64,000 nucleotides of DNA, taken from NCBI GenBank assembly GCA_963923035.1, contig CAWUKT010000013.1, positions 49,000 through 112,999 of the forward strand. The letters are read 5' to 3'. Positions 24,148 to 32,245 of this stretch are shown piece by piece (positions within the stretch are counted from its first letter, which is position 1; every line of letters begins with the position of its first letter). Source of the stretch: CAWUKT01 sp963923035. GTDB taxonomy: Bacteria; Bacteroidota; Bacteroidia; J057; JADKCL01. The notes beneath the pieces are model-generated. The model saw only the letters and a program-made list of their open reading frames with translations, had not been told where the DNA came from and did not search any database. A program made the translations under genes and the position numbers.

Positions 24148-26070
24148 TCAAGACTTCCAACGGAGGCGGGTGGGACCCGCCTTCTCCAATATTTTCCGGT
24201 CCAGTAATTCCCGGATGAGGTCCCGTCGTTGTTGCTCGGTCCCTTCTTCCATGCCTTCTACTATGTCCCAGTAGCCCATTTCCTGACTCCCCAACAGGGT
24301 TTGGATCTCGGCAGTCATCCTTTGTTGGAGGTTGCCCTTTTGAATGCCTTTTCCCCGGCAGTAGTCGCATTTCCCACAGTCTTCCCCCTTTTTCTCCCCA
24401 AAATATCGCTCCAAAATCCGCGCCCGACACCCCGGCGCTGGTACAGTCGCATAGCGCAGAATGGCCTCGAAACGTTCTTGGGAGCGGTTTTTCAGGAAGG
24501 TGTATTTGTCCCAGCCCATCTCGTCTTTGCGGAGACGGTGGCGGGGCTGGAGAAAACGGACCTGGGGATGGCTGGTCGGCGGCCGAAATTCAATGACTTC
24601 GCGCTCGTGGAGGTACTTGAGTTGGTGGAGCAATTGGGTTTCTTCGACCTCGGCGATGCGCGCCCAATGGCTGGGCAGGAAGCGCAGGGCATCGGAATAG
24701 GCCTCGCCCCCGAGTTGACGGAGGGCGAGATCGAGCAGCCATGCGATGCGGGGATTGCTGCGCTTGTAGGCGATGATGTCATTGGGGTGAACGGCCACGC
24801 GCAGGTATCCATAGTCGGTGGGGCGTTCGTTCAGCATGATTTGGCCTTCCCGGTCGAGTATTTGGAGGGCGTTGAAAAACAGGAGGGGATTGACCTTGAA
24901 GGTTTTGGAAATGTCGGCGAGATCGAGGGGGAAAACGGTCTCGGGCGCATGGGTATTGGGAATGCCAAAGTAGTTGCAGGCGATCTCGTAATACCGCAAC
25001 AACGCCTCCCAATCGGGGTATTTCTGTTTCACCCAGCGCTCCAACTCCGCCAAATCGGGGCGGTTATAGAAGGCGAGGGCGTGGGCGGTCTTCCCATCCC
25101 GGCCTCCCCGACCTGCCTCCTGGTAATAGCTTTCGATGTCCGAAGGCAGGTTGTAATGAATCACAAAGCGGACGTCCGGCTTGTCGATCCCCATCCCAAA
25201 GGCATTCGTCGCGGCAATCACCTGCAATTCATTCTTGATCCAGCGGTCCTGGATTTGGGAGCGTTCCCGGTTGGGAAGCCCGCCGTGGTAGGCAGCGGCT
25301 TTGATGCCTTCGCGCTCGAGCATCTGGGCCATCAGAACGGTCCGTTTGCGCGTCCTTGTATAGATGATGCCGGCTCCGGATTGGTTTTTCAGAAACCGAA
25401 TGATCCGACCGGGAATGTCCTCGGTCGCCTGGACGGTGTAAACAAGGTTGTCCCGGCGAAAGCTCTTGCGGAAGGTCCGGGGACTTTCCATCTGGAGTCG
25501 GTCGAGGATGTCCTCGGCGACTTTGGGCGGGGCAGAAGCGGTCAGGGCAATGAGCGGAACCCCGGGCAGTTGTTCTCTGAGCGCGCCAATCTGAAGGTAG
25601 GCGGGACGGAAGTCGTAGCCCCACTGGCTGACGCAGTGGGCCTCGTCAACCGCGATCAGGCGGATATTGAGGCGGTCCAAGCGCTTCTGGAATAGGTCCG
25701 TTTGGAGGCGTTCCGGCGCCAGGTAGAGAAATTTATATTTCCCGTCCATCGCCATCTGCAATTTCCGGTCGATCTCATGGATTTTCAGCGTGGAGTTGAT
25801 GAAGGTCGCTGGAATGCCGTGGGAGTTGAGGTTGCGGACCTGGTCCTGCATGAGGGCGATCAGGGGGGAAATAACGAGGGTCAATCCGCCTAGCATCAGG
25901 CCGGGCACCTGGAAGCAGATGGACTTGCCGCCTCCCGTAGGAAGTAGGGCCAGGGTATCGTTTCCTTCCGCCACCGACCGCACAATGTCTTCCTGCAAAG
26001 GCCGAAAGGAGGGGTATCCCCAGTATTCCTGCAGGACCAGGACTGGATCGGGTAGGGGAGGCTTCTTCAT
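24148..26070 (-). CDS. recQ: RecQ-family ATP-dependent DNA helicase
   Basis: 640 residues. Superfamily 2 motifs: LLPTGGGKS (I), VDEAHCVSQWG (II, DEAH), LTASAPP (III), and QEAGRGGRDG (VI). A RecQ zinc site follows near residue 545 (Cys in PGCRARIL, then CGKCDYC). The C-terminus is a winged-helix region and no HRDC domain is visible, so it is a short RecQ. It unwinds 3'-5' in recombinational repair. The ATG overlaps the stop of the ABC ATPase gene (ATGA). Confidence 0.93.
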   Translation of the reverse strand: MKKPPLPDPVLVLQEYWGYPSFRPLQEDIVRSVAEGNDTLALLPTGGGKSICFQVPGLMLGGLTLVISPLIALMQDQVRNLNSHGIPATFINSTLKIHEIDRKLQMAMDGKYKFLYLAPERLQTDLFQKRLDRLNIRLIAVDEAHCVSQWGYDFRPAYLQIGALREQLPGVPLIALTASAPPKVAEDILDRLQMESPRTFRKSFRRDNLVYTVQATEDIPGRIIRFLKNQSGAGIIYTRTRKRTVLMAQMLEREGIKAAAYHGGLPNRERSQIQDRWIKNELQVIAATNAFGMGIDKPDVRFVIHYNLPSDIESYYQEAGRGGRDGKTAHALAFYNRPDLAELERWVKQKYPDWEALLRYYEIACNYFGIPNTHAPETVFPLDLADISKTFKVNPLLFFNALQILDREGQIMLNERPTDYGYLRVAVHPNDIIAYKRSNPRIAWLLDLALRQLGGEAYSDALRFLPSHWARIAEVEETQLLHQLKYLHEREVIEFRPPTSHPQVRFLQPRHRLRKDEMGWDKYTFLKNRSQERFEAILRYATVPAPGCRARILERYFGEKKGEDCGKCDYCRGKGIQKGNLQQRMTAEIQTLLGSQEMGYWDIVEGMEEGTEQQRRDLIRELLDRKILEKAGPTRLRWKS

Positions 26071-26756
26071 GGGTTGACGATGACGCCGTCGATCATGCGC
26101 AGACAGCGGTTGGCGCGGGTGGCCAGGGCTTCGTTGTGGGTGGTGATGAGGAAACCGACCTTGAAATCGCGGGCGAGGTTTTCGAAGAGGCGGTAGAGGT
26201 TCTCGGAATTGGCGGAGTCGAGGTTGCCGGTGGGCTCGTCGGCGAGGATGAGCCGGGGAGAATTGATGAGGGCCCGGGCGACGGCGACCCGCTGCTGTTC
26301 ACCGCCCGAGAGGGCACTGGGCTTGTGGGTTTGGCGTTCCCTCAACCCCAAATACTCGAGCAGCTCCTTGGCTTTGGCGTCAGCCTTTTGCTTGGAAGTC
26401 CCCGAAATATAAGCGGGGAGGGCCACGTTTTCCACTGCATTGAACTCCGGCAACAGCTGGTTGAACTGGAATACAAAGCCCAATTTGGTGTTCCGGAACT
26501 TGGCTTTTGCTTTCCCCTTCAAATCATGCACCGATTCCCCTTCAAAGATGACCGTCCCGGCATCAGGCGGGTCGAGGGTCCCCAAAATCTGGAGCAGGGT
26601 TGATTTTCCCGCCCCCGAGGCTCCTACCAAGGTCACAATCTCGCCCTTGTACACGATGAGGTCCACGCCCTTGAGGACGTGCAGGGTACCGTAGTATTTG
26701 CGGATTCCCTGGGCTTCCAGCAGCACGGGAGGGGGCGTGGGGGGTATTTGCTCCAT
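26067..26756 (-). CDS. LolD-type ABC transporter ATP-binding protein
   Basis: 229 residues from the ATG at 26756 (a second ATG at 26792 adds 12 poorly conserved residues). Walker A GASGAGKST, signature LSGGEQQR, Walker B LILADEPTGNLD, H-loop TTHNEALA. The sequence is of the LolD/MacB subclass, which powers lipoprotein release or tripartite efflux together with a FtsX-like permease. No permease gene lies nearby; the partner must be elsewhere. It is translationally coupled to recQ. Confidence 0.85.
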   Translation of the reverse strand: MEQIPPTPPPVLLEAQGIRKYYGTLHVLKGVDLIVYKGEIVTLVGASGAGKSTLLQILGTLDPPDAGTVIFEGESVHDLKGKAKAKFRNTKLGFVFQFNQLLPEFNAVENVALPAYISGTSKQKADAKAKELLEYLGLRERQTHKPSALSGGEQQRVAVARALINSPRLILADEPTGNLDSANSENLYRLFENLARDFKVGFLITTHNEALATRANRCLRMIDGVIVNP

Positions 26757-26810
26757 TGGAACGAAGATGGGTGATTGTGGGAAAAGGTGCAAGTCTTATT
26801 GTCCGCAAGC

Positions 26811-26840
26811 AAAAAGCCCCCTCCGAAAGCGGAAGGGGCT
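26811..26840 (-). terminator. Intrinsic terminator of epimerase gene
   Basis: AGCCCCTTCCGCTTTCGGAG continues into GGGGCTTTTTGC on the - strand: a stem of AGCCCC/GGGGCT with a T-run. It lies 20 bp past the epimerase stop, which is just upstream of the lolD-type gene. Confidence 0.85.
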
Positions 26841-26860
26841 CGATTCGAGGTTCATTTCTT

Positions 26861-27913
26861 TTAGGCGCCGGCTTCGAGGTTGCGTACGGCCTGGTCGTAG
26901 ACGCGGCGCATGCCTTCGCGGACGGAGATTTTCGGTTTCCATCCGAACTGGTTCTCGACGTAGTCCATGTTGGCGTAGCGGGCGTGGACACCTACGGGCT
27001 TGTCCAGCAGCTTTTTGATGTCGGGCTTGTAACCGGCAAAATCCGTGAAGATGTCGATGATCTCCAGGAAGTTGGTGAGGCGGCCGGAGCCGATGTTGAT
27101 GCCAGAGCCGTCGTGGATTTCGTCCATGGCGAGCTGGATGAGGTCGATGCAGTCGTCGATGTGGACGAAGTCCCGGCCTTGCTTGCCCGTTCCCCAAACT
27201 TCGAAGGGGTTGTCCTTGCGGGCAGCCCGCGCGGCAATGGCAGGAATGGGGTAGGTGAGGTCCTGGTCCTCGCCGTAGCCGGACATGGGGCGGACGCAGG
27301 CGACGGAGACGCCGTAGTGCTGGGCGGCGATCTTGGCGAGGTATTCGCCGGTCAGTTTCGACCAACCGTAGGTCATGTCGGGCATGCCGAGGTGCTCGTC
27401 AAAGCTGATGGCCGACTCGAAGAGGGGGACGATGTTGGATTCGGTCTGGAGGTGGATGGGGTAGGCCGCGCTGGAGCTGGGGTAGAGGGCGCGGTCGGGT
27501 TTGTGGGTCACGAGCCAATAGAAGAATTCGGCGTCGATGGACAGGTCCTGGCCCACGAGCATGGGATCGCCATCGATTTTGGCCCGCCCGCCGACGATGG
27601 CGGCGAAGTGGTAGACATCCGCAAAGCGGGTGATTGGAATTCCGTAGGTATTGTTGAAGTACTCGGAATCGTTCATCATTCCCCGAATGACCTCCCGAAT
27701 GTCCTTTTTCATGAATACCAATCGCTCATCGGCTCCAATCAACTCAATGTCCTTGACGGGGCGACTCACAAAATCGGAGACCCACCGCTCGGGATGCCAA
27801 CCAGTTGAAAGATCGTCTACTACTACAACGGTATCTTTTGTCGTATTGAGGAGTCTCTTGACCATATTTCTCCCCACAAATCCAGCGCCTCCAGAAACTA
27901 GATGGTATTTCAT
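26861..27913 (-). CDS. NAD-dependent nucleotide-sugar epimerase/dehydratase
   Basis: 350 residues of the extended short-chain dehydrogenase family: GGAGFVG cofactor motif at residues ~8-14, YHFAAIVGG, active-site SSSAAYP serines and the YGWSK catalytic Tyr/Lys pair, then GYGEDQDLTYPIPA and FVHIDDCIDLIQLA. These enzymes epimerise or dehydrate nucleotide sugars for polysaccharide building in the cytoplasm. No glycosyltransferase is close, so the product is unknown. An AT-rich leader region (27914-28302) lies before it. Confidence 0.85.
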   Translation of the reverse strand: MKYHLVSGGAGFVGRNMVKRLLNTTKDTVVVVDDLSTGWHPERWVSDFVSRPVKDIELIGADERLVFMKKDIREVIRGMMNDSEYFNNTYGIPITRFADVYHFAAIVGGRAKIDGDPMLVGQDLSIDAEFFYWLVTHKPDRALYPSSSAAYPIHLQTESNIVPLFESAISFDEHLGMPDMTYGWSKLTGEYLAKIAAQHYGVSVACVRPMSGYGEDQDLTYPIPAIAARAARKDNPFEVWGTGKQGRDFVHIDDCIDLIQLAMDEIHDGSGINIGSGRLTNFLEIIDIFTDFAGYKPDIKKLLDKPVGVHARYANMDYVENQFGWKPKISVREGMRRVYDQAVRNLEAGA

Positions 27914-28302
27914 ATTGATATTTTAATTGTGCCGATAACGATTGAATAAGAGGCTGTAAAACTGGATAAAATTTGCCAAAAAATCCAACCCTCCCGAGCT
28001 GATATAAAGCGTCATAAAGAGGATTAGCGAAGACAGTTTTTCTTTCGAAAATTGAAATGTATTAAGCATTTACCCTTGGGGAGAACCCTCGTTTTCTGCA
28101 ATTCGGGCATAAATCTTACATCAGGTCAGTGGGGAAAGGAAAAGGGGAAATGGTAAAACAATCCTTTCAAGTGGGGTTTGGATTGCATTTTCACGCGTAT
28201 TAACGGTGACTTTTTTCACCTGAATGGTTGAGGCAAGTCAATTTTGCTCATTCTGGGAAGCGATTTTGGTTATATTTAGGTACGGAAAAAATTAATGGTG
28301 TA
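27914..28302. other. AT-rich intergenic region between divergent genes
   Basis: 389 bp between the epimerase (-) and the acidic secreted protein (+). It contains a G/A-rich tract (~28130-28155) and A/T-rich runs, but no exact TAnnTTTG promoter, terminator or RNA gene that I can recognise. A TATATTTA (28271-28278) could be a degraded -7 box for the + gene. Confidence 0.5.
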
Positions 28303-28929
28303 ATGAATTTGAGTAAGGTATTGTTTTGGACGGCCATGTCTATGGCCCTTAGTATAGGATCGGTTTCAGCCCAACTCATGCGCGGAGAAAGTGCTATCCC
28401 GGTTGCTCCTAAGCCCACTGAGGTTGCACGCCAACTTGAATTGGAGTTGATCGTGGAGGAGATGGAAGACGCCGGATTTGAAATCGATGTGGAAGAAGGC
28501 TTCGAAGAAGAATGGGAAGAAGATATCTGGGTGGCCTCCACCGATGATGATCTGGATGCCATTTTCATCGATCCGGATGAACCGGGAATCGTCGAAGACA
28601 TTTACCTCACGGATGTTGAAGAAGAAGAGGAGACCTGGCTGGAAGAGGTGGAGACGGGTATTTTGGAAGTCTCCGATGAAGATTTGGAAATCATCGGTGA
28701 TTCCGAAGGTTTGGATGAGGACATCGAGCTGATGGCTTGGTACGATTCCGAAGAGGTGGAGTACGAGTCTCTGATGGTTGTTGCCGGTGGCAATTCGTGG
28801 ATGGATGACGATGAACTCGTCGATCCGGGATGGGAGGAAGTGATGGAGCAGTGGGAGTTTGAAGATATGGAATTTGCCATGGAGGAAGAGGATCTGGATC
28901 TGATGGAAGACATTTTTTATGCGAACTGA
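28303..28929 (+). CDS. Extremely acidic secreted protein
   Basis: 208 residues from the ATG at 28303, after which a signal peptide (MNLSKVLFWTAMSMALSIGS, cleavage near SAQ) is read. From residue 44 to the end, 165 residues carry no Lys, Arg or His at all, with ~69 Asp/Glu (about 42%), interspersed with Trp, Ile and Leu. Segments such as VDVEEGFEEEWEEDIW are typical. No known domain matches. The pattern fits a secreted calcium-binding or mineral/polycation-binding protein, or an acid-buffering surface coat; this is inference. A strong terminator follows at 28958. Confidence 0.75.
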   Translation: MNLSKVLFWTAMSMALSIGSVSAQLMRGESAIPVAPKPTEVARQLELELIVEEMEDAGFEIDVEEGFEEEWEEDIWVASTDDDLDAIFIDPDEPGIVEDIYLTDVEEEEETWLEEVETGILEVSDEDLEIIGDSEGLDEDIELMAWYDSEEVEYESLMVVAGGNSWMDDDELVDPGWEEVMEQWEFEDMEFAMEEEDLDLMEDIFYAN

Positions 28930-28930
28930 G

Positions 28931-28945
28931 CGCAGGGACCCTGCG
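28931..28945. repeat. Short perfect inverted repeat
   Basis: CGCAGGGaCCCTGCG, 7-bp stem, directly after the stop of the acidic protein. It precedes the main terminator and may be a processing or second-terminator stem. Confidence 0.5.
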
Positions 28946-28957
28946 AAAAAGATAGTG

Positions 28958-28985
28958 CACCCGCCTTTGGCGGGTGTTTTGTTTT
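28958..28985 (+). terminator. Intrinsic terminator
   Basis: CACCCGCCtttGGCGGGTG followed by TTTTGTTTTT. Ends the acidic-protein transcript. Confidence 0.9.
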
Positions 28986-29179
28986 TGGGGAAGTAAACCC
29001 ATCATTGACAAAATGAATAATTAGAGGCGATAACAGACCGGCGAAAGGAATTGTATTCGTGCTAAAAATTGTGGGAATCGTATTGTGTTAACGGGAGGCT
29101 TAAATTTCAAAAAACGGACAGAATGGGGTAGATTTGATAAATTGGTACAAGCGTAAACAAAGCCTTTGCGAAAAATATG

Positions 29180-29187
29180 TACATTTG
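29180..29187 (+). promoter_or_regulatory. Candidate -7 box
   Basis: TACATTTG, exact TAnnTTTG, 27 nt before the ATG of the HTH gene. No TTG at a suitable distance upstream. Confidence 0.35.
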
Positions 29188-29213
29188 GTGAAAGTAAAAC
29201 AAATTAAAGTAGC

Positions 29214-29573
29214 ATGATGGACGTTCACATCGGAGAGCTCATCGAAGAGCGCATTGCAGAAGTAGGGATTACAAAGGCGGAGTTTGGACGTAGGATCAAC
29301 ACGAGCCGCCAGAATGTGAATACCATACTCAAAAAGAGAAGTTTGGATACCTCAGTATTGCGAAATATCTGCCGGGTCCTAAATTTCGACTTCTTCCAGT
29401 ATTACAGTTTGGAGACAATTGATCCTAACGGAAGCAAAAAGGATCAACCGGCTGAGCAGCCGGGATTTGTATCCATTATGATCAACGTGCCTGCCGAGGC
29501 CCAAGATCGGATTCTATCGGCCTTGTTTGAGGGTAGAGTACCTTCCTTCTTAAATACTGGGAAGAAGCAATGA
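29214..29573 (+). CDS. XRE-family HTH regulator
   Basis: 119 residues. A Cro/C1-type helix-turn-helix at residues ~8-62: IGELIEERIAEVGITKAEFG, then RRINTSRQNVNTILKKRSLD. The C-terminal ~50 residues (SIMINVPAEAQDRILSALF) may form a dimerisation or ligand module. It is a DNA-binding transcription factor of unknown target. The gene converges on the cysteine desulfurase gene and overlaps its 3' end by 24 bp. Confidence 0.8.
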   Translation: MMDVHIGELIEERIAEVGITKAEFGRRINTSRQNVNTILKKRSLDTSVLRNICRVLNFDFFQYYSLETIDPNGSKKDQPAEQPGFVSIMINVPAEAQDRILSALFEGRVPSFLNTGKKQ

Positions 29574-30689
29574 TTCCAATTTACTGAGGACCTTTTCTAA
29601 TTCTGGTTGGGTATTGTAGATACCAAACGAGAATCGGACTGAATTTCCGGCGGAATTTTCATTGATGCCAATGCCTTGGAGCACATGGCTGAGGTTGACA
29701 CTTCCGCTGGTACAGGCCGAACCACCGGAAGCGGAAATCCCGCTGATGTCCAGGTTGAAGAGGAGCATCGCATCCCCAGATCCGGGGAAAGAGACATTCA
29801 GCACCGTTGGGAGGGAGCTGGAAGGATCCTGCGTTCCATTGAAGCGGATGCCCGGGAAGCGACTGGCCAGGCCAGTCCGCATATAATCCTTCAAGGACTG
29901 AAGGTGCTGGGTCTTGTCGGACAAGCTGGCATAGCATTTTTTCAATGCAAAGGCCAGCCCTGCAATGCAGGCTACATTCTCAGTGCCTGCCCGGACATTC
30001 CGTTCCTGGGAGCCACCGCAGATCAGCGACGGCAATTTCAGTCCAGAACGGACGTACAGGAAGCCGACGCCCTTCGGACCGTAAAATTTATGGGCCGAAG
30101 CCGTGACGAAGTCCACCGGCGTCTCGCTCAGGTTGAACTCGACCTGGCCCATGGACTGGACCGTATCCGAATGGAACAGGGCGCCATGGGCACGGCAGAT
30201 ATTTCCGACCTCATGGAGGTCGATCATCGTGCCAATTTCATTGTTGGCGTGCATGAGGCTCACCAAGGTCTTGGGAGCGCCTTGCAGCGCCTTTTCCAGC
30301 TGTTCCAGATTGGGCTTGCCTTCGGCATCTACGTCCAGCCAGGTGATCTGGATGCCTTCCTTTTCAAGGCCCTCCACCGGATGCAAAACCGCGTGGTGCT
30401 CAATGCGGGTGGTGACAATGTGCTTGACGCCCAGGCCGGCGACAGAGCCTTTGATGGCCATGTTGTCGGCTTCGGTTCCACCGCTGGTGAAAAAGATTTC
30501 CGCCGGGGCAGCCCCCAACAGCTGACCCACCTCTTTGCGGGCCTTCTCCACCGCTGCCCTCAGTTTCCGTCCGTGGTCATGGACAGACGAAGGATTGCCG
30601 TGGTAATCACGCAAAAAGGGAATCATATACTCAAGTACCTCCGGTGCCATCGGGGTGCTTGCTGCATTGTCCAGATAGATTCGATCCAT
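29550..30689 (-). CDS. Cysteine desulfurase (NifS/IscS family)
   Basis: 379 residues. PLP-dependent aminotransferase fold with N-terminal IYLDNAASTPMAPEVL, FTSGGTEADN, the PLP lysine in ASAHKFYGPKG, and the active-site Cys loop GSACTSG. It releases sulfur from cysteine for Fe-S clusters or thiolation in the cytoplasm. Length and the CTSG loop suit the IscS/NifS type I class. It follows the phosphohexomutase gene by 11 bp on the same strand, an operon pairing with no obvious pathway link. Confidence 0.95.
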   Translation of the reverse strand: MDRIYLDNAASTPMAPEVLEYMIPFLRDYHGNPSSVHDHGRKLRAAVEKARKEVGQLLGAAPAEIFFTSGGTEADNMAIKGSVAGLGVKHIVTTRIEHHAVLHPVEGLEKEGIQITWLDVDAEGKPNLEQLEKALQGAPKTLVSLMHANNEIGTMIDLHEVGNICRAHGALFHSDTVQSMGQVEFNLSETPVDFVTASAHKFYGPKGVGFLYVRSGLKLPSLICGGSQERNVRAGTENVACIAGLAFALKKCYASLSDKTQHLQSLKDYMRTGLASRFPGIRFNGTQDPSSSLPTVLNVSFPGSGDAMLLFNLDISGISASGGSACTSGSVNLSHVLQGIGINENSAGNSVRFSFGIYNTQPELEKVLSKLESLLLPSI

Positions 30690-30700
30690 AATTATCGCTC

Positions 30701-32080
30701 CTATATCAACTCAGCTATTTTTAACTTGAATTTGGTCGCAAGGGCATCGGCCTCGGCCTGGCTTTTGGCCTCGCTGTAGATTCGGATAATTGGTTCTGTG
30801 TTCGATTTACGAAGGTGGACCCAGGAAGCGTCAAAATCAATTTTGATGCCATCGGTGTCATCAACCTGATCCTCGGCGTGCAGAGCGGCTATTTTTTTCA
30901 AAATGTCATCCACATCGATTCCGCTGTCCAGAGCAGCTTTCTGCTTGGACATGAAATAATCTGGATACCGCTTCCGCAGTTCGGAAACTTTCAGCCCGCT
31001 CTTGGCCAAGTGGCTGAGGAACAGTCCGATTCCCACCAGAGCATCGCGTCCGTAGTGGAGATCAGGAAAGATCACGCCGCCATTTCCTTCTCCTCCAATC
31101 ACAGCGTCCGTCCGCTTCATCTTGTCGGTCACATTCACTTCCCCCACCGCGGAGGCTTTATAAGGGCAACCCAGCGATTCTGCCAAATCGCGTAGCGCCC
31201 GGCTCGAGCTCAGATTGGAAACAACGGCCCCTTTGCGGTGCTGCAAGACATAGTCCGCAACTGCAACGAGGGTATATTCCTCACCAAACATCTCGCCATT
31301 TTCATCGATCAGGGCCAAACGATCCACATCCGGGTCGACGACAATTCCTACGTCGGCCCCGTGCTCTTTGACGGCGGCGCACGTCTCGATGAGATTTTCT
31401 TTGAGGGGTTCAGGGTTGTGGGCAAATTGACCCGTGGGTTCGCAATTGATTTCTACGATTTCCTGGACTCCCAGGGCCCGCAGAAGAGCCGGCACATAGA
31501 CACCCCCTGAACTGTTGACGCCGTCCACCAGAACCTTGAAATTGGCTCGGGAGATGGCGAAATCGTCGACCAAAGGCAGGTCGATGATCATTTGATTGTG
31601 GACATCACCAAAATCATTGACTTCCGTGATCTTTCCGAGATTATCAACTTGGGCAAACGAGAAAAAACCATTGCGGATGATGTCCTGGATTTCCAATCCA
31701 GCTTTGCGGGTAACAAACTCCCCGCTTTTACTCAACAACTTCAGCGCATTCCATTCCTTGGGATTGTGAGAAGCGGTAAGCACAATGCCACCTGCTGCCT
31801 CAAAATGGGGAATGGCAACCTCAACCGTGGGGGTCGTCGACAGCCCAAGATTGATTACCTCAAAGCCCAAGGCTACCAAGGTGCCCGCAACAATTTGCTC
31901 CAGCATTGGGCCGGAAGGACGCGCATCCCGGCCCAGGACTACCCGGCGGGAATTTGACTTTGTGGTCATCCAGATTCCGAAGGCCGAAGTGAAATTCACA
32001 ATGTCAATCGGAGTGAGATTGTGTCCACTTTCTCCTCCGATGGTTCCGCGAATCCCTGAAATTGAAGCGATTAAGGTCAT
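30701..32080 (-). CDS. glmM: Phosphoglucosamine mutase / phosphohexomutase
   Basis: 459 residues from the ATG at 32080 (an earlier ATG would add a non-conserved leader). Active-site serine S104 in LTASHNPKEWN, metal-binding DPDVDRLAL, and sugar-binding GEGNGGVI are the alpha-D-phosphohexomutase motifs in order. GlmM feeds UDP-GlcNAc for peptidoglycan and LPS; whether this copy prefers glucosamine or mannose phosphate is not certain. A promoter-like TTG-N20-CATATTTG precedes it. Confidence 0.85.
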   Translation of the reverse strand: MTLIASISGIRGTIGGESGHNLTPIDIVNFTSAFGIWMTTKSNSRRVVLGRDARPSGPMLEQIVAGTLVALGFEVINLGLSTTPTVEVAIPHFEAAGGIVLTASHNPKEWNALKLLSKSGEFVTRKAGLEIQDIIRNGFFSFAQVDNLGKITEVNDFGDVHNQMIIDLPLVDDFAISRANFKVLVDGVNSSGGVYVPALLRALGVQEIVEINCEPTGQFAHNPEPLKENLIETCAAVKEHGADVGIVVDPDVDRLALIDENGEMFGEEYTLVAVADYVLQHRKGAVVSNLSSSRALRDLAESLGCPYKASAVGEVNVTDKMKRTDAVIGGEGNGGVIFPDLHYGRDALVGIGLFLSHLAKSGLKVSELRKRYPDYFMSKQKAALDSGIDVDDILKKIAALHAEDQVDDTDGIKIDFDASWVHLRKSNTEPIIRIYSEAKSQAEADALATKFKLKIAELI

Positions 32081-32102
32081 AAAGCCGTCCTTGTAGTTGC
32101 TG

Positions 32103-32133
32103 CAAATATGAGAAATGAAAGTCAAAAGGACAA
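32103..32133 (-). promoter_or_regulatory. Candidate promoter of phosphohexomutase operon
   Basis: On the - strand, TTG (32131-32133), 20-bp spacer, then CATATTTG (32103-32110), one mismatch to TAnnTTTG, 22 nt before the ATG at 32080. Confidence 0.5.
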
Positions 32134-32245
32134 TCCAGCGTTGTGAATAACGGAGGTGACCAAGGGTAGATTGAGCGCCTGAACCATGGAGATATTGCAG
32201 TCAGGAGGTTTCTCTTGTCCTTCAAAAACATTTATTTTGTTTGAA

